Source: Conexibacter sp. CPCC 206217
GTDB lineage: Bacteria; Actinomycetota; Thermoleophilia; Solirubrobacterales; Solirubrobacteraceae
Assembly: GCF_030646165.1 (NCBI RefSeq)
Contig: NZ_JAUTDO010000002.1
Span: 186,001 to 250,000, forward strand
Reading direction: 5' to 3'
Length of the DNA stretch: 64,000 nt
Shown here in pieces: positions 51,628-60,795 of this stretch. Made by a program: the position numbers and the translations under genes. The notes under the pieces are model-generated. The model had not been told where the DNA came from. It saw only the letters and a program-made list of their open reading frames with translations, and did not search any database. The stretch's first letter is position 1. Each line of letters starts with the position of its first letter.

Positions 51628-53496
51628 TCAGCCCCGCGCCCAGACGCCGCCCGCGGCGAGCACCGCGGTCGCCTCGGCGGCGGGCTGCGGGCGCCCGAGC
51701 AGGTAGCCCTGCAGGTGCGAGCAGCCGAGCTCGCGCAGCAGCTCCAGCTGCTCCTGCGTCTCGACGCCCTCGGCCGTCACGGCGAGGTCGAGCCCCTGCG
51801 CGACGCCGATCATCGCGGTCACGATCGCGCGCGCGTCCGCGTCGTGCCCGAGGTCGTCGACGAACGTCTTGTCGATCTTGACCGCATCGATCGGCATCGT
51901 GCGCAGACGCGCGAAGCTCGAATAACCGGTGCCGAAGTCGTCGAGCGCGATGTGCACGCCGAGCCGCGACAGCGTCGCGAGCGACCGCACCGCGCGCACG
52001 TCGTGCTCCAGCAGCGCCGTCTCGGTCACCTCCAGCACCAGCAGCGACGGATCGAGGCCGGAGCTTCCGAGCGTCCGCTCGATCCGCGCCGGCAGCTCCG
52101 GGTCGATCAGCTGGCGGGCGGAGATGTTGACCGCCATCGCGACGGGGCCGTACTCGGCGGCCCAGGCGCTCGCCTGCGCGGTCGCGCGCGCCAGCGCCCA
52201 GTCGCCCAGCTCGAGGATCAGGCCGCTCTCCTCGGCGGCGGGGATGAAGTGCGCCGGCGAGACGCGCCCCAGCCGCGGGTTGTCCCACCGCATCAACGAC
52301 TCGAACGCGACGACGCGGCCGCTGTCGGCGGCGATGATCGGCTGATAGGCGAGTTCCAGCTCGCCGCGCGGCAGCGCCCGTCGCAGCGCGCTGTGCAGCT
52401 GCAGCTGCTCGGTCGCGCGGCGGCGCAGCTCGTCGCTGTAGAGGCGCGTCGTGACGCCGTCGCGCTTTGCTTCGTAGAGCGCGCTCTCGGCGCGCCGCAA
52501 GGCCTCGCGCGGATCGGTCGAGGCGTCCGTCAGCGCTATGCCGAGGTGCGCGGAGACGGTGTGCTCACCCGTCAGCGGATGCAGCAGCGGCGCCTCCAGC
52601 GCCGCGTGCAGCTGCGTCGGCAGGCAGTGGGCGTCGACGGCGGCGACGCCCTCGGCGACGACGACGAACTCGTCGCCGCCGAAGCGTGCGACGGTGGCGC
52701 CCGGACTGACCGCCGCGCTGAGCCGGTCGGCGACCTCGCGCAGCATCCAGTCGCCCATCTCGTGGCCGAGCGAGTCGTTGACGAGCTTGAAGCGGTCGAG
52801 GTCGACGAACACGACGGCGACCGCGGTGCCGGTGCGCTGGGCGCGGGCGAGCGCCTGCGCGAGCCGGTCCAGCAGCAGCGCGCGGTTCGGCAGGCCGGTC
52901 AGGATGTCGCGCGTCGCCAGCCGCTGCAGCTTGGCGTGCGCGCGGTGGCGCTCGATCGCTATCGCCGCCAGCCGGCTCGCGTGGCGGATCAGCCGCAGCT
53001 CGCTCTCCTGCGGCGCGCGGGGCGCGCGGTAGTAGAGCGCGAAGGTGCCGAGCACGGCGTCGCCGGCGTCGAGGATCGGGACCGACCAGCACGCGCCGAG
53101 GTCGTGCTCGGCGGCCAGCTCGCGGTGCTCGCTCCAGCGCGCATCGGCCTGGATGTCGACGACGATCACCTCGCTCGCGTGGTACGCGGCGCTGCCGCAT
53201 GAGCCGACGGCGGGCCCGATCGCGATCCCGTCGAGCGCGTCGACGTACGCGAGCGGCAGGCTCGGCGCGGCGCCCGTGTGCAGCGTGCGCCGTTCCTGAT
53301 CGAGCAGCAGCAGCGACGCGAGCATCCCGTCGCTGTGGCGCTCCATCCCACGCGCCAGCTCCGCCAGCACGTCCTGCAGCGGAGCCTCGCGCAGCATCAG
53401 CTCATGGACCTCGTAGTGCGCGCTCAGCAGATGCTGCGCGCGACCAAGGTCGATCAGCTCCAACCCCGGCCGATTGGTCAAGGTCTGTTGGCGCAT
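51628..53496 (-). CDS. GAF-GGDEF-EAL cyclic di-GMP signalling protein
   Basis: 622 residues from ATG 53496. GAF domain about 30-185 (GPAVGSCGSAAYH, ACWSVPILDAGDAVLG); GGDEF domain about 190-350 with intact RFGGDEF (271-277) and DLDRFKLVNDSLGH; EAL domain about 370-610 with ESLMRW (variant of EAL-RW), NISARQL, LEVTETALLE, DDFGTGYSSFARL, VKIDKTF and AEGVETQEQL. Both catalytic sets look usable, so the protein may make and break c-di-GMP under GAF control. An in-frame ATG at 53706 would extend it through a repeat-filled, non-coding-looking stretch, so I prefer 53496. Confidence 0.88.
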   Translation of the reverse strand: MRQQTLTNRPGLELIDLGRAQHLLSAHYEVHELMLREAPLQDVLAELARGMERHSDGMLASLLLLDQERRTLHTGAAPSLPLAYVDALDGIAIGPAVGSCGSAAYHASEVIVVDIQADARWSEHRELAAEHDLGACWSVPILDAGDAVLGTFALYYRAPRAPQESELRLIRHASRLAAIAIERHRAHAKLQRLATRDILTGLPNRALLLDRLAQALARAQRTGTAVAVVFVDLDRFKLVNDSLGHEMGDWMLREVADRLSAAVSPGATVARFGGDEFVVVAEGVAAVDAHCLPTQLHAALEAPLLHPLTGEHTVSAHLGIALTDASTDPREALRRAESALYEAKRDGVTTRLYSDELRRRATEQLQLHSALRRALPRGELELAYQPIIAADSGRVVAFESLMRWDNPRLGRVSPAHFIPAAEESGLILELGDWALARATAQASAWAAEYGPVAMAVNISARQLIDPELPARIERTLGSSGLDPSLLVLEVTETALLEHDVRAVRSLATLSRLGVHIALDDFGTGYSSFARLRTMPIDAVKIDKTFVDDLGHDADARAIVTAMIGVAQGLDLAVTAEGVETQEQLELLRELGCSHLQGYLLGRPQPAAEATAVLAAGGVWARG

Positions 53497-53850
53497 CTCA
53501 CGCGCCGAGCCGTGTTCGGCAGCTTCCCCCACAGGCAGATGATCGGCGAAATGAGAACCAAGTAGCAATCTGGGATCCGGTCTCGGCGCGCTGGCGCGAC
53601 CAGCGCGCTCTTCCCCCCTCCGATCGGAGGGGGTCCGATCGGAGGGGACGAACCCCTCGCCATTAGGGTCACCTGACGCCTGCGCAAAGCCCCCTGCCGG
53701 GTCCATAGTTGTTGACACGCCGGTGGGGCAACGCGTCGGGGCCTGACGCGCCACCGGCGCCTCCAAGGCCACGCGGCGCGCCGGCCCCATCTCTGACTCC
53801 GGCGCGCCGCGCGGGCCGCAGACAGAGACAGACAGGAGCCGGTTCCCACG
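53497..53850. promoter_or_regulatory. 354-bp divergent region with stacked hairpins and repeats
   Basis: Contains hairpin GCGCGCTGG/CCAGCGCGC (53586-53608), a perfect 20-bp palindrome (53614-53633, arms CCCCCTCC and GGAGGGGG), a tandem 14-bp direct repeat TCCGATCGGAGGGG (53619-53632 and 53634-53647), and GAGGGG/CCCCTC (53642-53658). Either a structured leader of the GGDEF-EAL mRNA or operators. AGGAG near 53836 serves htpX. No known riboswitch core was matched. Confidence 0.5.
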
Positions 53851-54792
53851 ATGCGCAGCAGCCCGTCCACCTTCGGTCGCGACACGGGCCTCCAGGTTCG
53901 GATGATCTCCACGATCTTCCTGCTGGGGGCCGTCTACGTGGTGCTGATGGCTGCAGTCGTCGCCTCCGGCATCGGGATCGGAGCGGCGGTCGTGATCGCC
54001 GGCGGGCTGTTCTTCGTGCAGCTGTTCGCCTCCGACAAGCTGGCGATGCACGCGATGCACGCGAAGGTCGTCTCCCCGCAGGAGGCGCCGCAACTGCACG
54101 CGCTCGTCGAGCGCCTCTGCATCCAGGCGAACCTGCCCAAGCCGAAGGTCGCGCTCGCGCAGACCTCGGTCCCGAACGCGTTCGCGATCGGCCGCTCGCG
54201 CAAGAGCGCGACCGTCTGCGCGACGACCGGGATCCTCGAGCTGCTGGAGCCGCACGAGCTGGAGGGCGTGATGGCGCACGAGCTCGCGCACGTCCAGCAC
54301 CGCGACATGATGATCATGACGATCGCGTCGTTCTTCGCCTCGATAGCCGCGTTCATCCTGCAATGGGGCTTCCTGCTGGGCGGCAACAACCGCGACAGCC
54401 CCGGCATCCTGCCGCTGATCGCGATCTCGTTCGCCGTCTACGCGGTCTCGTTCCTGCTGCTGCGGATGCTGTCGCGCTACCGCGAGTTCGCCGCCGACCG
54501 CGGCGCCGCGGTCATCACCGGCCGCCCGAGCGCGCTCGCCTCCGCGCTGATGAAGATCAGCGGCTCGATGAGCCGCGTGCCGCAGCGCGACCTGCGCGCC
54601 GCGAGCGAGATGAACGCGTTCTTCATCCTGCCGGCGTCGCCGCGCAGCTCGATCGCGAGCCTGTTCGCGACGCACCCCCCGCTCGACAAGCGGATCGCGG
54701 CGCTGGCGAGACTCGAGTCACAGCTGCAGTCCCGCCCACCCGGCGACCTGCCGCCGGCACGTGGCTACCGCGAGCTGACGCGGCGCGGCTGA
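53851..54792 (+). CDS. htpX: Membrane zinc metalloprotease HtpX
   Basis: 313 residues of peptidase family M48. Two N-terminal TM helices (about 18-58), zinc motif MAHELAHVQHRD (HExxH at 143-147), two further TM helices (about 155-200) and the third zinc ligand Glu in REFAADRGAA. PNAFAIGRS is a family block. HtpX degrades misfolded membrane proteins with FtsH. AGGAG precedes the ATG at 53851. It is convergent with the suf operon; its stop codon forms the loop of a hairpin. Confidence 0.92.
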   Translation: MRSSPSTFGRDTGLQVRMISTIFLLGAVYVVLMAAVVASGIGIGAAVVIAGGLFFVQLFASDKLAMHAMHAKVVSPQEAPQLHALVERLCIQANLPKPKVALAQTSVPNAFAIGRSRKSATVCATTGILELLEPHELEGVMAHELAHVQHRDMMIMTIASFFASIAAFILQWGFLLGGNNRDSPGILPLIAISFAVYAVSFLLLRMLSRYREFAADRGAAVITGRPSALASALMKISGSMSRVPQRDLRAASEMNAFFILPASPRSSIASLFATHPPLDKRIAALARLESQLQSRPPGDLPPARGYRELTRRG

Positions 54793-54801
54793 GCCGCGCC
54801 G
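54781..54801. terminator. Hairpin whose loop is the htpX stop codon
   Basis: CGGCGCGGC-TGA-GCCGCGCCG: a perfect 9-bp stem with the TGA stop as its loop, between convergent htpX and sufD. Confidence 0.65.
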
Positions 54802-54814
54802 CATTCAGTCAGCT

Positions 54815-56083
54815 TCAGAGTTCTCCCAGGATCAAGCCCAGCCGGCGCTCGAGCGCGCCGCCGAGGACGGTCCGGACCGGACCCTCCTCGAAGCGCTCGA
54901 CCAGCTCGGCGAGGAAGCCCTCGATCACGAGCCGTCTCGCGGTCTCCAGCGGCAGCCCGCGCGAGCGCAGGTAGAAGAGCTGCTCGGGATCGATCTGCGC
55001 GATCGCGGCCGCGTGCGTGCAGCGCACGTCGTTGGCCTGGATCTCCAGGCCGGGGATCGCGTCGGCGTGCGCTCTCTTGGACAGCAGCAGGTTGCGGCTC
55101 TCCTGGAAGGCGTCCGTCTGCTGCGCGCCAGGGTCGACGATGATGTTGCCGCGCCAGACCGCCTCCGAGCGACCCTGCAGCACCCCGCGGAAGGCGAGGT
55201 CGGAGGTCGTGTGCGGCGCCGCGTGCTCCTGCGTCGTGTCGAAGTCGACGTGCTGGCGTCTGTGGCTGGCGTAGGCGCCGGTGACTCTGCCGTCGGCGCC
55301 CGCGCCGGCCAGCTTCGTCTCCATCCGCACCTTGCCGCGCGCGGAGCCGAAGCCGAGCGAGACCCAGTCAAGCGCGCCGTCGCGGCCGACCTCGGCCCGC
55401 TGCGTGCCGAAGATCCAGCTCTTCTCGGACAGGTTCTGCCCGTTGACGAAGCGCAGGTTGGCGTTGTCGCCGACGACCAGCTCGACGACGGTGTTGAAGA
55501 GCCCGTCGCGGTCGGCGTCGGAGGACAGGTACTGCTCCCACACCTCCGCCTCGCCGCCGTCCTCGACGACGATCAGCGAACGCCAGTTGAGCGCGGTGCG
55601 GTCGTCGTTCTGCACGACGGTGACGAGGATCGGCCGCTCCAGCACCGTGCCGCCGCCGACGTGCACGAACAGCCCGCCGGCGAAGCCGGCGTCGTTGCGC
55701 GCGACGAACGCGTCCTGCCCGGAGACGATCGTGCCGAGGTGCTGCTCGACCAGCTCGGGATGCGACGCGGCGGCCTGCTCCAGCGTCGTGACGACGACGC
55801 CGTCGGGCAGTTCGCCCGCGACCTCGACGGTCGTGGCGTCGACCTGCGTGACGACGATCGGATCTTCGAGCCCGATGAAGAGCGCCTCGGCGCGCTCCAC
55901 GGCCGCCGCGTCGCCGGCACCGGCGCCAGGGTAGGCGGCGAGGTCCAGCGACGAGATGTCGGTGAACTCCCAGCCCGCTCTGCCCTTGTAGGTCGGCAGC
56001 TCCAGCGACTCGCTGAGCGAAGCGGCGCGCTCGCGCCGGGCGGTCAGCCAGCCGGGCTGTTCGGGTGAAATCGCAGTAGCCAT
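54815..56083 (-). CDS. sufD: Fe-S cluster assembly protein SufD
   Basis: 422 residues. SufD blocks: LPTYKGRAGWEFTDISSLDL near the N-terminus, a right-handed beta-helix core, and the C-terminal RNLLLSKRAHADAIPGLEIQ, NDVRCTHAAAIAQIDPEQLF and YLRSRGLP. It completes the SufBCD scaffold. ATG 56083 has GGAG 8 bases upstream and matches the family start. It is the last gene of the suf operon, 129 bp after sufB, the longest gap but one in the operon, where an internal promoter could lie. Confidence 0.93.
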   Translation of the reverse strand: MATAISPEQPGWLTARRERAASLSESLELPTYKGRAGWEFTDISSLDLAAYPGAGAGDAAAVERAEALFIGLEDPIVVTQVDATTVEVAGELPDGVVVTTLEQAAASHPELVEQHLGTIVSGQDAFVARNDAGFAGGLFVHVGGGTVLERPILVTVVQNDDRTALNWRSLIVVEDGGEAEVWEQYLSSDADRDGLFNTVVELVVGDNANLRFVNGQNLSEKSWIFGTQRAEVGRDGALDWVSLGFGSARGKVRMETKLAGAGADGRVTGAYASHRRQHVDFDTTQEHAAPHTTSDLAFRGVLQGRSEAVWRGNIIVDPGAQQTDAFQESRNLLLSKRAHADAIPGLEIQANDVRCTHAAAIAQIDPEQLFYLRSRGLPLETARRLVIEGFLAELVERFEEGPVRTVLGGALERRLGLILGEL

Positions 56084-56212
56084 ACGGTTCTCCAGTATCG
56101 ATTGGGTGAGCTGATGGTGGATCGCCGTGCCTGGCGCGAACGCAGGGAGCGCGGTGGGCGCTAGCCCATAAGCGACCGAGGACAAAGCCAGGCGCGGCGA
56201 GGCGCCGTCAGA

Positions 56213-57646
56213 TCACCCGATCGAACCTTCCATCTGCAACTCGATCAGCCGGTTCATCTCGACGGCGTACTCCATCGGCAGCTCCTTCGTGATCGGCTCG
56301 ATGAAGCCGTTCACGATCAGCTTCGACGCCTCTTCCTCGCTGATGCCGTGCGTCATCAGGTAGAAGACCTGCTCCTCGCCGATCTTCGAGACGGTCGCCT
56401 CGTGGCCGACGTCGACGTCGTCCTCGCCGATGCGGATCGTCGGGTAGGTGTCCGAGCGCGAGTCCTCGTCCAGCAGCAGGGCGTCGCAGACGACCTTCGA
56501 CTTCGACCCGTGCGCGCCTCTGGCGACCTCGAGCAGGCCGCGGTAGGAGCCGCGCCCGCCGTCCTTGGAGATCGACTTGGCGAAGATGTTCGACGTCGTG
56601 TTCGGCGCCGCGTGGACGATCTTGCCGCCCGCGTCCTGGTGCTGGCCCTTGCCGGCGAACGCGATCGAGAGGATCTCGCCGTGCGCCCGCTCGCCCATCA
56701 GGTAGACGGACGGGTACTTCATCGTCAGCTTCGAGCCGAGGTTGCAGTCGACCCACTCGACCGTCGCGTCGGTCTCGGCGATCGCGCGCTTGGTGACGAG
56801 GTTGAAGACGTTCTGCGACCAGTTCTGGACGGTCGTGTAGCGGATCCGCGCGCCCGGCTTGGCGACCAGCTCGACGACGGCCGAGTGCAGCGAGTCCGAC
56901 GAGTACGTCGGCGCGGTGCAGCCCTCGACGTAGTGCACGTAGGAGCCCTCGTCGGCGATGATCAGCGTGCGCTCGAACTGGCCCATGTTCTCCGTGTTGA
57001 TGCGGAAGTAGGCCTGCAGCGGCATCTCGACGTGGACGCCCGGCGGCACGTAGACGAACGACCCGCCCGACCACACGGCGCTGTTGAGCGCGGCGAGCTT
57101 GTTGTCGTTGGGCGGGATGATCGTCGCGAAGTACTCTCTCAGCAGCTCCGGGTGCTCGCGCAGCGCCGTGTCCATGTCGGTGAAGATGACGCCCTGCTTC
57201 TCCAGGTCCTCGTGGACCTGGTGATAGACGACCTCCGACTCGTACTGCGCGCCGACGCCGGAGAGGAATCTGCGCTCCGCCTCCGGGATGCCGAGGCGGT
57301 CGAACGTCTTCTTGACGTCCTCGGGGACGTCGTCCCACGAGCGCTCGGAGCGCTCGGAGGCGCGCACGAAGTAGTGGATGTTGTCGAAGTCGACCTCGGC
57401 CAGCATCGGCGAGCCCCATCTCGGCATCGGGTGCTCGAAGAAGTGCTCGAGCGCCTTCAGGCGGAAGTCGCGCATCCACTGCGGCTCGCTCTTGAACTCG
57501 GAGATCTTCTCGACGATCTCTCTGTTGATGCCCTTGGGCGCCTTGTACAGGTAGTTCTCGGCGTCGTGGAAGCCGAACCGCTCCGTGTAGTCGGCGTTGA
57601 TGCCCTTGAGCGCGTCCTGCTCTGCGATCACTTCAGGCGTGGCCAT
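56213..57646 (-). CDS. sufB: Fe-S cluster assembly protein SufB
   Basis: 477 residues. [93 protein letters not shown] and [20 protein letters not shown] are standard SufB sequence, including the Cys of the last block (the cluster-building Cys) and the ENMGQFERT segment. No intein. It starts 3 bases from the Rieske ferredoxin stop. Confidence 0.95.
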   Translation of the reverse strand: MATPEVIAEQDALKGINADYTERFGFHDAENYLYKAPKGINREIVEKISEFKSEPQWMRDFRLKALEHFFEHPMPRWGSPMLAEVDFDNIHYFVRASERSERSWDDVPEDVKKTFDRLGIPEAERRFLSGVGAQYESEVVYHQVHEDLEKQGVIFTDMDTALREHPELLREYFATIIPPNDNKLAALNSAVWSGGSFVYVPPGVHVEMPLQAYFRINTENMGQFERTLIIADEGSYVHYVEGCTAPTYSSDSLHSAVVELVAKPGARIRYTTVQNWSQNVFNLVTKRAIAETDATVEWVDCNLGSKLTMKYPSVYLMGERAHGEILSIAFAGKGQHQDAGGKIVHAAPNTTSNIFAKSISKDGGRGSYRGLLEVARGAHGSKSKVVCDALLLDEDSRSDTYPTIRIGEDDVDVGHEATVSKIGEEQVFYLMTHGISEEEASKLIVNGFIEPITKELPMEYAVEMNRLIELQMEGSIG

Positions 57647-57648
57647 GG

Positions 57649-57966
57649 TCAGTCAACCTCCAGCTTGATCACGTTGTCGTCGATGACCACCGGGTACGTG
57701 TCCACCGGGACGTATGCCGGAAGCGTCAGTGGCTTACCGGTCTTCAGGTCGAACAACGACCCGTGGCGCGGGCATTCGATCGTGCAGCCGTCCGCGTCGA
57801 GGAAGCCCTCGACGAGCGGTCCGTCGTCGTGCGAGCAGCGGTCTTCGATCGCGTAGATCGTTCCGGCGCAGTTGAAGACGCCGATCTCGAGATCGTCGAA
57901 TTCGACGAGCCGCATGCTGCCTGGCGGCAGCTCTGCGAGCGGACAGACGGTGATCGTTTCCGGCAC
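57649..57966 (-). CDS. Rieske-type ferredoxin of the suf operon
   Basis: 105 residues with a [2Fe-2S] Rieske site: Cys44-x-His46 in [10 protein letters not shown] and Cys65-x2-His68 in [10 protein letters not shown]. Bacterial NirD/biphenyl-dioxygenase-like small Rieske proteins of this type are frequently found within actinobacterial suf operons, probably supplying electrons for cluster assembly. The start is GTG 57966. It lies 3 bases before sufB and 91 bases after sufU. Confidence 0.92.
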   Translation of the reverse strand: MPETITVCPLAELPPGSMRLVEFDDLEIGVFNCAGTIYAIEDRCSHDDGPLVEGFLDADGCTIECPRHGSLFDLKTGKPLTLPAYVPVDTYPVVIDDNVIKLEVD

Positions 57967-58057
57967 GTGGGAAGAAGTCCTAGTCAGATGATCGGATTTA
58001 CCGCTCCGATGATAGCGGGGACCCCTCTGAGAGCCCCTGCCGGCGCGACCGTCGCAG
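57967..58057 (-). promoter_or_regulatory. Spacer between sufU and the Rieske gene
   Basis: 91 bp without a gene. ATCGGA (57991-57996) and TCCGAT (58005-58010) form an inverted repeat with an AT-rich 8-bp centre, a possible internal operator or promoter region of the operon. Confidence 0.3.
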
Positions 58058-58480
58058 CTACGCTGCCTCTTCGGCGTCGGGCCATGCCGCGGCGCCGCCG
58101 AGCGCGGCGCTCTTGAGCACCTTCAGCGACAGCAGCGCGCACTTGATCCGCGTCGCCGAGATGTCGATCCCGAGCAGGTCCAGCACGAACGACTTGTCGA
58201 GCTCCAGCAACTCGCGCACGGGCATCCCGATCACCTCGTCGGAGGACATCGAGGCGGCCGCCTGCGAAATCGCGCAGCCGTGACCGGAGAAGCGGATCTG
58301 CTCGATGCGATCGTCGGCGTCGACGGCGATCTGGACGCGCAGCGTGTCGCCGCAGAGCGGGTTGGCGTCCTCGAACTCGAGGTCCGCTCTGGCCAGCTCC
58401 TCCTGCGGCGGCGACCAGTTGTGAGGCCGCTTGTAGTGCTCGAGGATGTACTCGCGGTAGAGGTCGTCCATCTCACTCAC
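58058..58480 (-). CDS. sufU: Fe-S assembly sulfur-transfer protein SufU
   Basis: 140 residues, IscU-like fold with the SufU zinc set Cys43, Asp45 (NPLCGD), Cys69 (GHGCAIS) and Cys114 (RIKCALLSLK). The insert between the second and third ligands (SSDEVIGMPVRELLELDKSF) marks SufU rather than IscU. It accepts persulphide from SufS. GTG 58480 overlaps the stop of an upstream small frame; ATG 58471 is an equally good start. Confidence 0.93.
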   Translation of the reverse strand: MSEMDDLYREYILEHYKRPHNWSPPQEELARADLEFEDANPLCGDTLRVQIAVDADDRIEQIRFSGHGCAISQAAASMSSDEVIGMPVRELLELDKSFVLDLLGIDISATRIKCALLSLKVLKSAALGGAAAWPDAEEAA

Positions 58481-58741
58481 ACCCTAGCGGCGCCGTTGCG
58501 GACGACGGGGCCGTGCCCGGCGCCGTCGGCACCGGGCACTCCCGAAGAGGCGACGGGGGGTGTGGTCGCGACACCCCCCGCCGGTTCGCCGCGTGCAAGC
58601 TCGCGTCCCCGCGAGCAGGTGGATGGCGGCATGTCGGATCGATTTCGGAGTTGCTCTCGCAAGCCCTCGACCAGACCTTCGTCATCGTAGTAGTTCATTG
58701 CGCTGAAGTAAAGTGCATAGTGCAAGAGGTCGTTCTGCCCG
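58481..58741 (-). other. 261-bp spacer inside the suf operon: two hairpins, one small open frame
   Basis: Two perfect stems lie here: GGGGGGTGT with ACACCCCCC (about 58555-58580) and GTGCCCGG with CCGGGCAC (about 58522-58548). One minus frame (58725 to 58477, start MHYALYFSAMNYYDDEGLVE) spans them and ends by overlapping the sufU GTG as GTGA, as genuine operon genes do here. But the second half of the frame is Pro/Gly/Ala-rich over the hairpins and no homologue is recognised. It is either an attenuator-like spacer or a small gene. Confidence 0.4.
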
Positions 58742-59986
58742 TCACAGCTCGAAGATCCGGCGCACGCGGGCCAAACCCTCGACCAGCACGTCGATCTCGG
58801 CCGGCGTCGTGTGAGCCGCGAAGCTCGCGCGCGTCGTCGCCGGCACGCCGAGACGGCGCATCAGCGGCTGGGCGCAGTGGTGGCCGGCGCGCACGCAGAT
58901 CTGCTCGCGCCCGAGGATCTCCGCGACGTCGTGCGGATGGACGCCGTCGAGGGCGAACGACACGATCGCGCCGCGATGCTCGGCGGCCGGACCGTAGATC
59001 GTCAGCCTCGGCACCTCGGCGAGCGCCTGCAGCGCATAGCGCGTCAGCTCCTGCTCGTGCGCGTGGACCGCGTCGAGCCCGAGCGCGTCGAGCCACTCGA
59101 CCGCGGCGCCGAGGCCAGTCGCCTCGATGTACGGCGAGGTGCCGGCCTCGAACTTCCACGGCAGCTCCTTCCACGTCGACTCGTGGAAGTCGACCTGGCC
59201 GATCATGTCGCCACCGGTCAGGAACGGCTCCATCGCCTCCAGCAGCTCGCGGCGGCCGTACAGCACGCCGACGCCGGTCGGCCCGTAGACCTTGTGGCCG
59301 GTGAAGCCGTAGAAGTCGGCGCCGATCGCCTCGACGTCGACGGCCATGTGCGGCACCGCCTGCGCGCCGTCGACCAGCACCAGCGCGCCGGCCGCGTGCG
59401 CGCGCCGGACGATCTCCTCGACCGGGTTGCGCGTGCCGAGCACGTTGGAGACGTGCGCGACGGCGACGAGCTTCGGCTCCAGCTTCAGCAGCGTGTCGAG
59501 CGCGTCGAGGTCGAGCCGGCCGTCCTCGGCCAGCTCGACGTAGGCGAGTCTCGCGCCGACCTCGCGCGCGAGCTGCTGCCACGGCACGATGTTGGCGTGG
59601 TGCTCCATCGGCGTCAGCACGATCGTGTCGCCGGCGCCGACGTTGCGGCGGCCCCACGAGTACGCGACGAGGTTGATCGCCTCGGTCACGTTCTTGGTGA
59701 AGATCGTCTGCGACGGGCGTGCGCCGATGAAGCGCGCGATCCGCTCACGCGCGCCCTCGAAGCGCTCGGTCGCCTCCTGCGCGAGCGTGTAGACGCCGCG
59801 ATGGATGTTCGCGTTGTGCAGGCGGTAGGAGTCGTCGAGCGCCTCGATCACCGACGCCGGCTTCTGCGCCGTCGCGCCGCTGTCGAGGTAGACGACTCTC
59901 CTGCCGTCGATCTCGCGTTGCAGGATCGGGAACTGCGCCGCCACGGCGGCGGCGTCGAACGTGCGGATGGGAGCGCCGGCGCTCAT
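58742..59986 (-). CDS. sufS: Cysteine desulfurase SufS
   Basis: 414 residues, PLP aminotransferase class V. PLP Lys232 in GFTGHKVYGPTG, active-site Cys371 in VRAGHHCAQPLM, HANIHRGVYTLAQEATERFE near the N-terminus and ILTPMEHHANIVPWQ-type core (here VLTPMEHHANIVPW). It removes sulphur from cysteine and passes it to SufU. The segment after the Cys reads RASFAAHTTPAEID rather than the usual FYxYNT. It starts 4 bases after sufC. Confidence 0.94.
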   Translation of the reverse strand: MSAGAPIRTFDAAAVAAQFPILQREIDGRRVVYLDSGATAQKPASVIEALDDSYRLHNANIHRGVYTLAQEATERFEGARERIARFIGARPSQTIFTKNVTEAINLVAYSWGRRNVGAGDTIVLTPMEHHANIVPWQQLAREVGARLAYVELAEDGRLDLDALDTLLKLEPKLVAVAHVSNVLGTRNPVEEIVRRAHAAGALVLVDGAQAVPHMAVDVEAIGADFYGFTGHKVYGPTGVGVLYGRRELLEAMEPFLTGGDMIGQVDFHESTWKELPWKFEAGTSPYIEATGLGAAVEWLDALGLDAVHAHEQELTRYALQALAEVPRLTIYGPAAEHRGAIVSFALDGVHPHDVAEILGREQICVRAGHHCAQPLMRRLGVPATTRASFAAHTTPAEIDVLVEGLARVRRIFEL

Positions 59987-59990
59987 CGCG

Positions 59991-60764
59991 TCACGAGGCC
60001 GCGGCGGCGGCCTCGACCTCGTCTCTGATCCAGCCGTAGCCCTTCTCCTCGAGCACGCCGACGAGCTCCGGGCCGCCCTCCTTGACGATCCGGCCCTGGT
60101 ACATCACGTGCACGTGGCTCGGCTGCACGAGATGCAGGATCCGCTGGTAGTGCGTGATGATCAGCACGCCCATGTGGTCGCCCGCGACGGCGTTGACGCC
60201 GTTGGAGACGACGCGCAGCGCGTCGATGTCGAGGCCGGAGTCGGTCTCGTCGAGGATCGCCATGTCCGGCTTCTGCAGCGCCAGCTGGAGGATCTCCATG
60301 CGCTTCTTCTCGCCGCCGGAGAAGCCCTCGTTGAGGTAGCGCGAGGAGAACTGTCTCGGCACCTCGGTCAGTCTCATCGCGGCTTCGACCGTGCTGCGGA
60401 AGTCCTTCAGCGAGATCGGCTCCTCGCCGCGCGACTCGCGGTGCGCGTTCATGACCGTGCGCAGGTACTTCGTCACCGTCACGCCCGGCACCGAGACCGG
60501 GTACTGGAACGCCATGAAGAGGCCCATGCGAGCGCGCTCGTCGGTGGCCGCCTCCGTGATGTCCTCGCCCTTGAAGAAGATCTGGCCATCGGTCACCTCG
60601 TACTTCGGGTGACCCATCACGACGTTCGCGAGCGTCGACTTGCCGGAGCCGTTGGGGCCCATCAGGGCGTGGATCTCGCCCTTGCCGATCGCGAGTTCGA
60701 GACCCTTGAGGATCTCCTTCTCGCCGACGCGGACGTGCAGGTTGCGGATTTCGAGCTCGGCCAT
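59991..60764 (-). CDS. sufC: Fe-S assembly ATPase SufC
   Basis: 257 residues, ABC ATPase: Walker A GPNGSGKST, FMAFQYPVSVPGVTV Q-loop region, NEGFSGGEKKRMEILQLAL signature, ILDETDSGLDIDALRVVS Walker B/D-loop and ITHYQRIL switch, all diagnostic for SufC. It energises the SufBCD scaffold. In this operon it precedes sufS, whereas in many bacteria it follows sufB/sufD. It lies 31 bases after the Rrf2 regulator gene. Confidence 0.95.
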   Translation of the reverse strand: MAELEIRNLHVRVGEKEILKGLELAIGKGEIHALMGPNGSGKSTLANVVMGHPKYEVTDGQIFFKGEDITEAATDERARMGLFMAFQYPVSVPGVTVTKYLRTVMNAHRESRGEEPISLKDFRSTVEAAMRLTEVPRQFSSRYLNEGFSGGEKKRMEILQLALQKPDMAILDETDSGLDIDALRVVSNGVNAVAGDHMGVLIITHYQRILHLVQPSHVHVMYQGRIVKEGGPELVGVLEEKGYGWIRDEVEAAAAAS

Positions 60765-60795
60765 GGTCTCCGGGGGTTTGGTGGGGGTGTTCGAT

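Noticed and set aside
53580..53720. c-di-GMP-I (GEMM) riboswitch before the GGDEF-EAL or htpX gene
   Set aside because: A CGCAAAGCC-like string occurs on the plus strand near 53690, but the GCACAGGGCAAACC helix and tetraloop receptor parts are missing.
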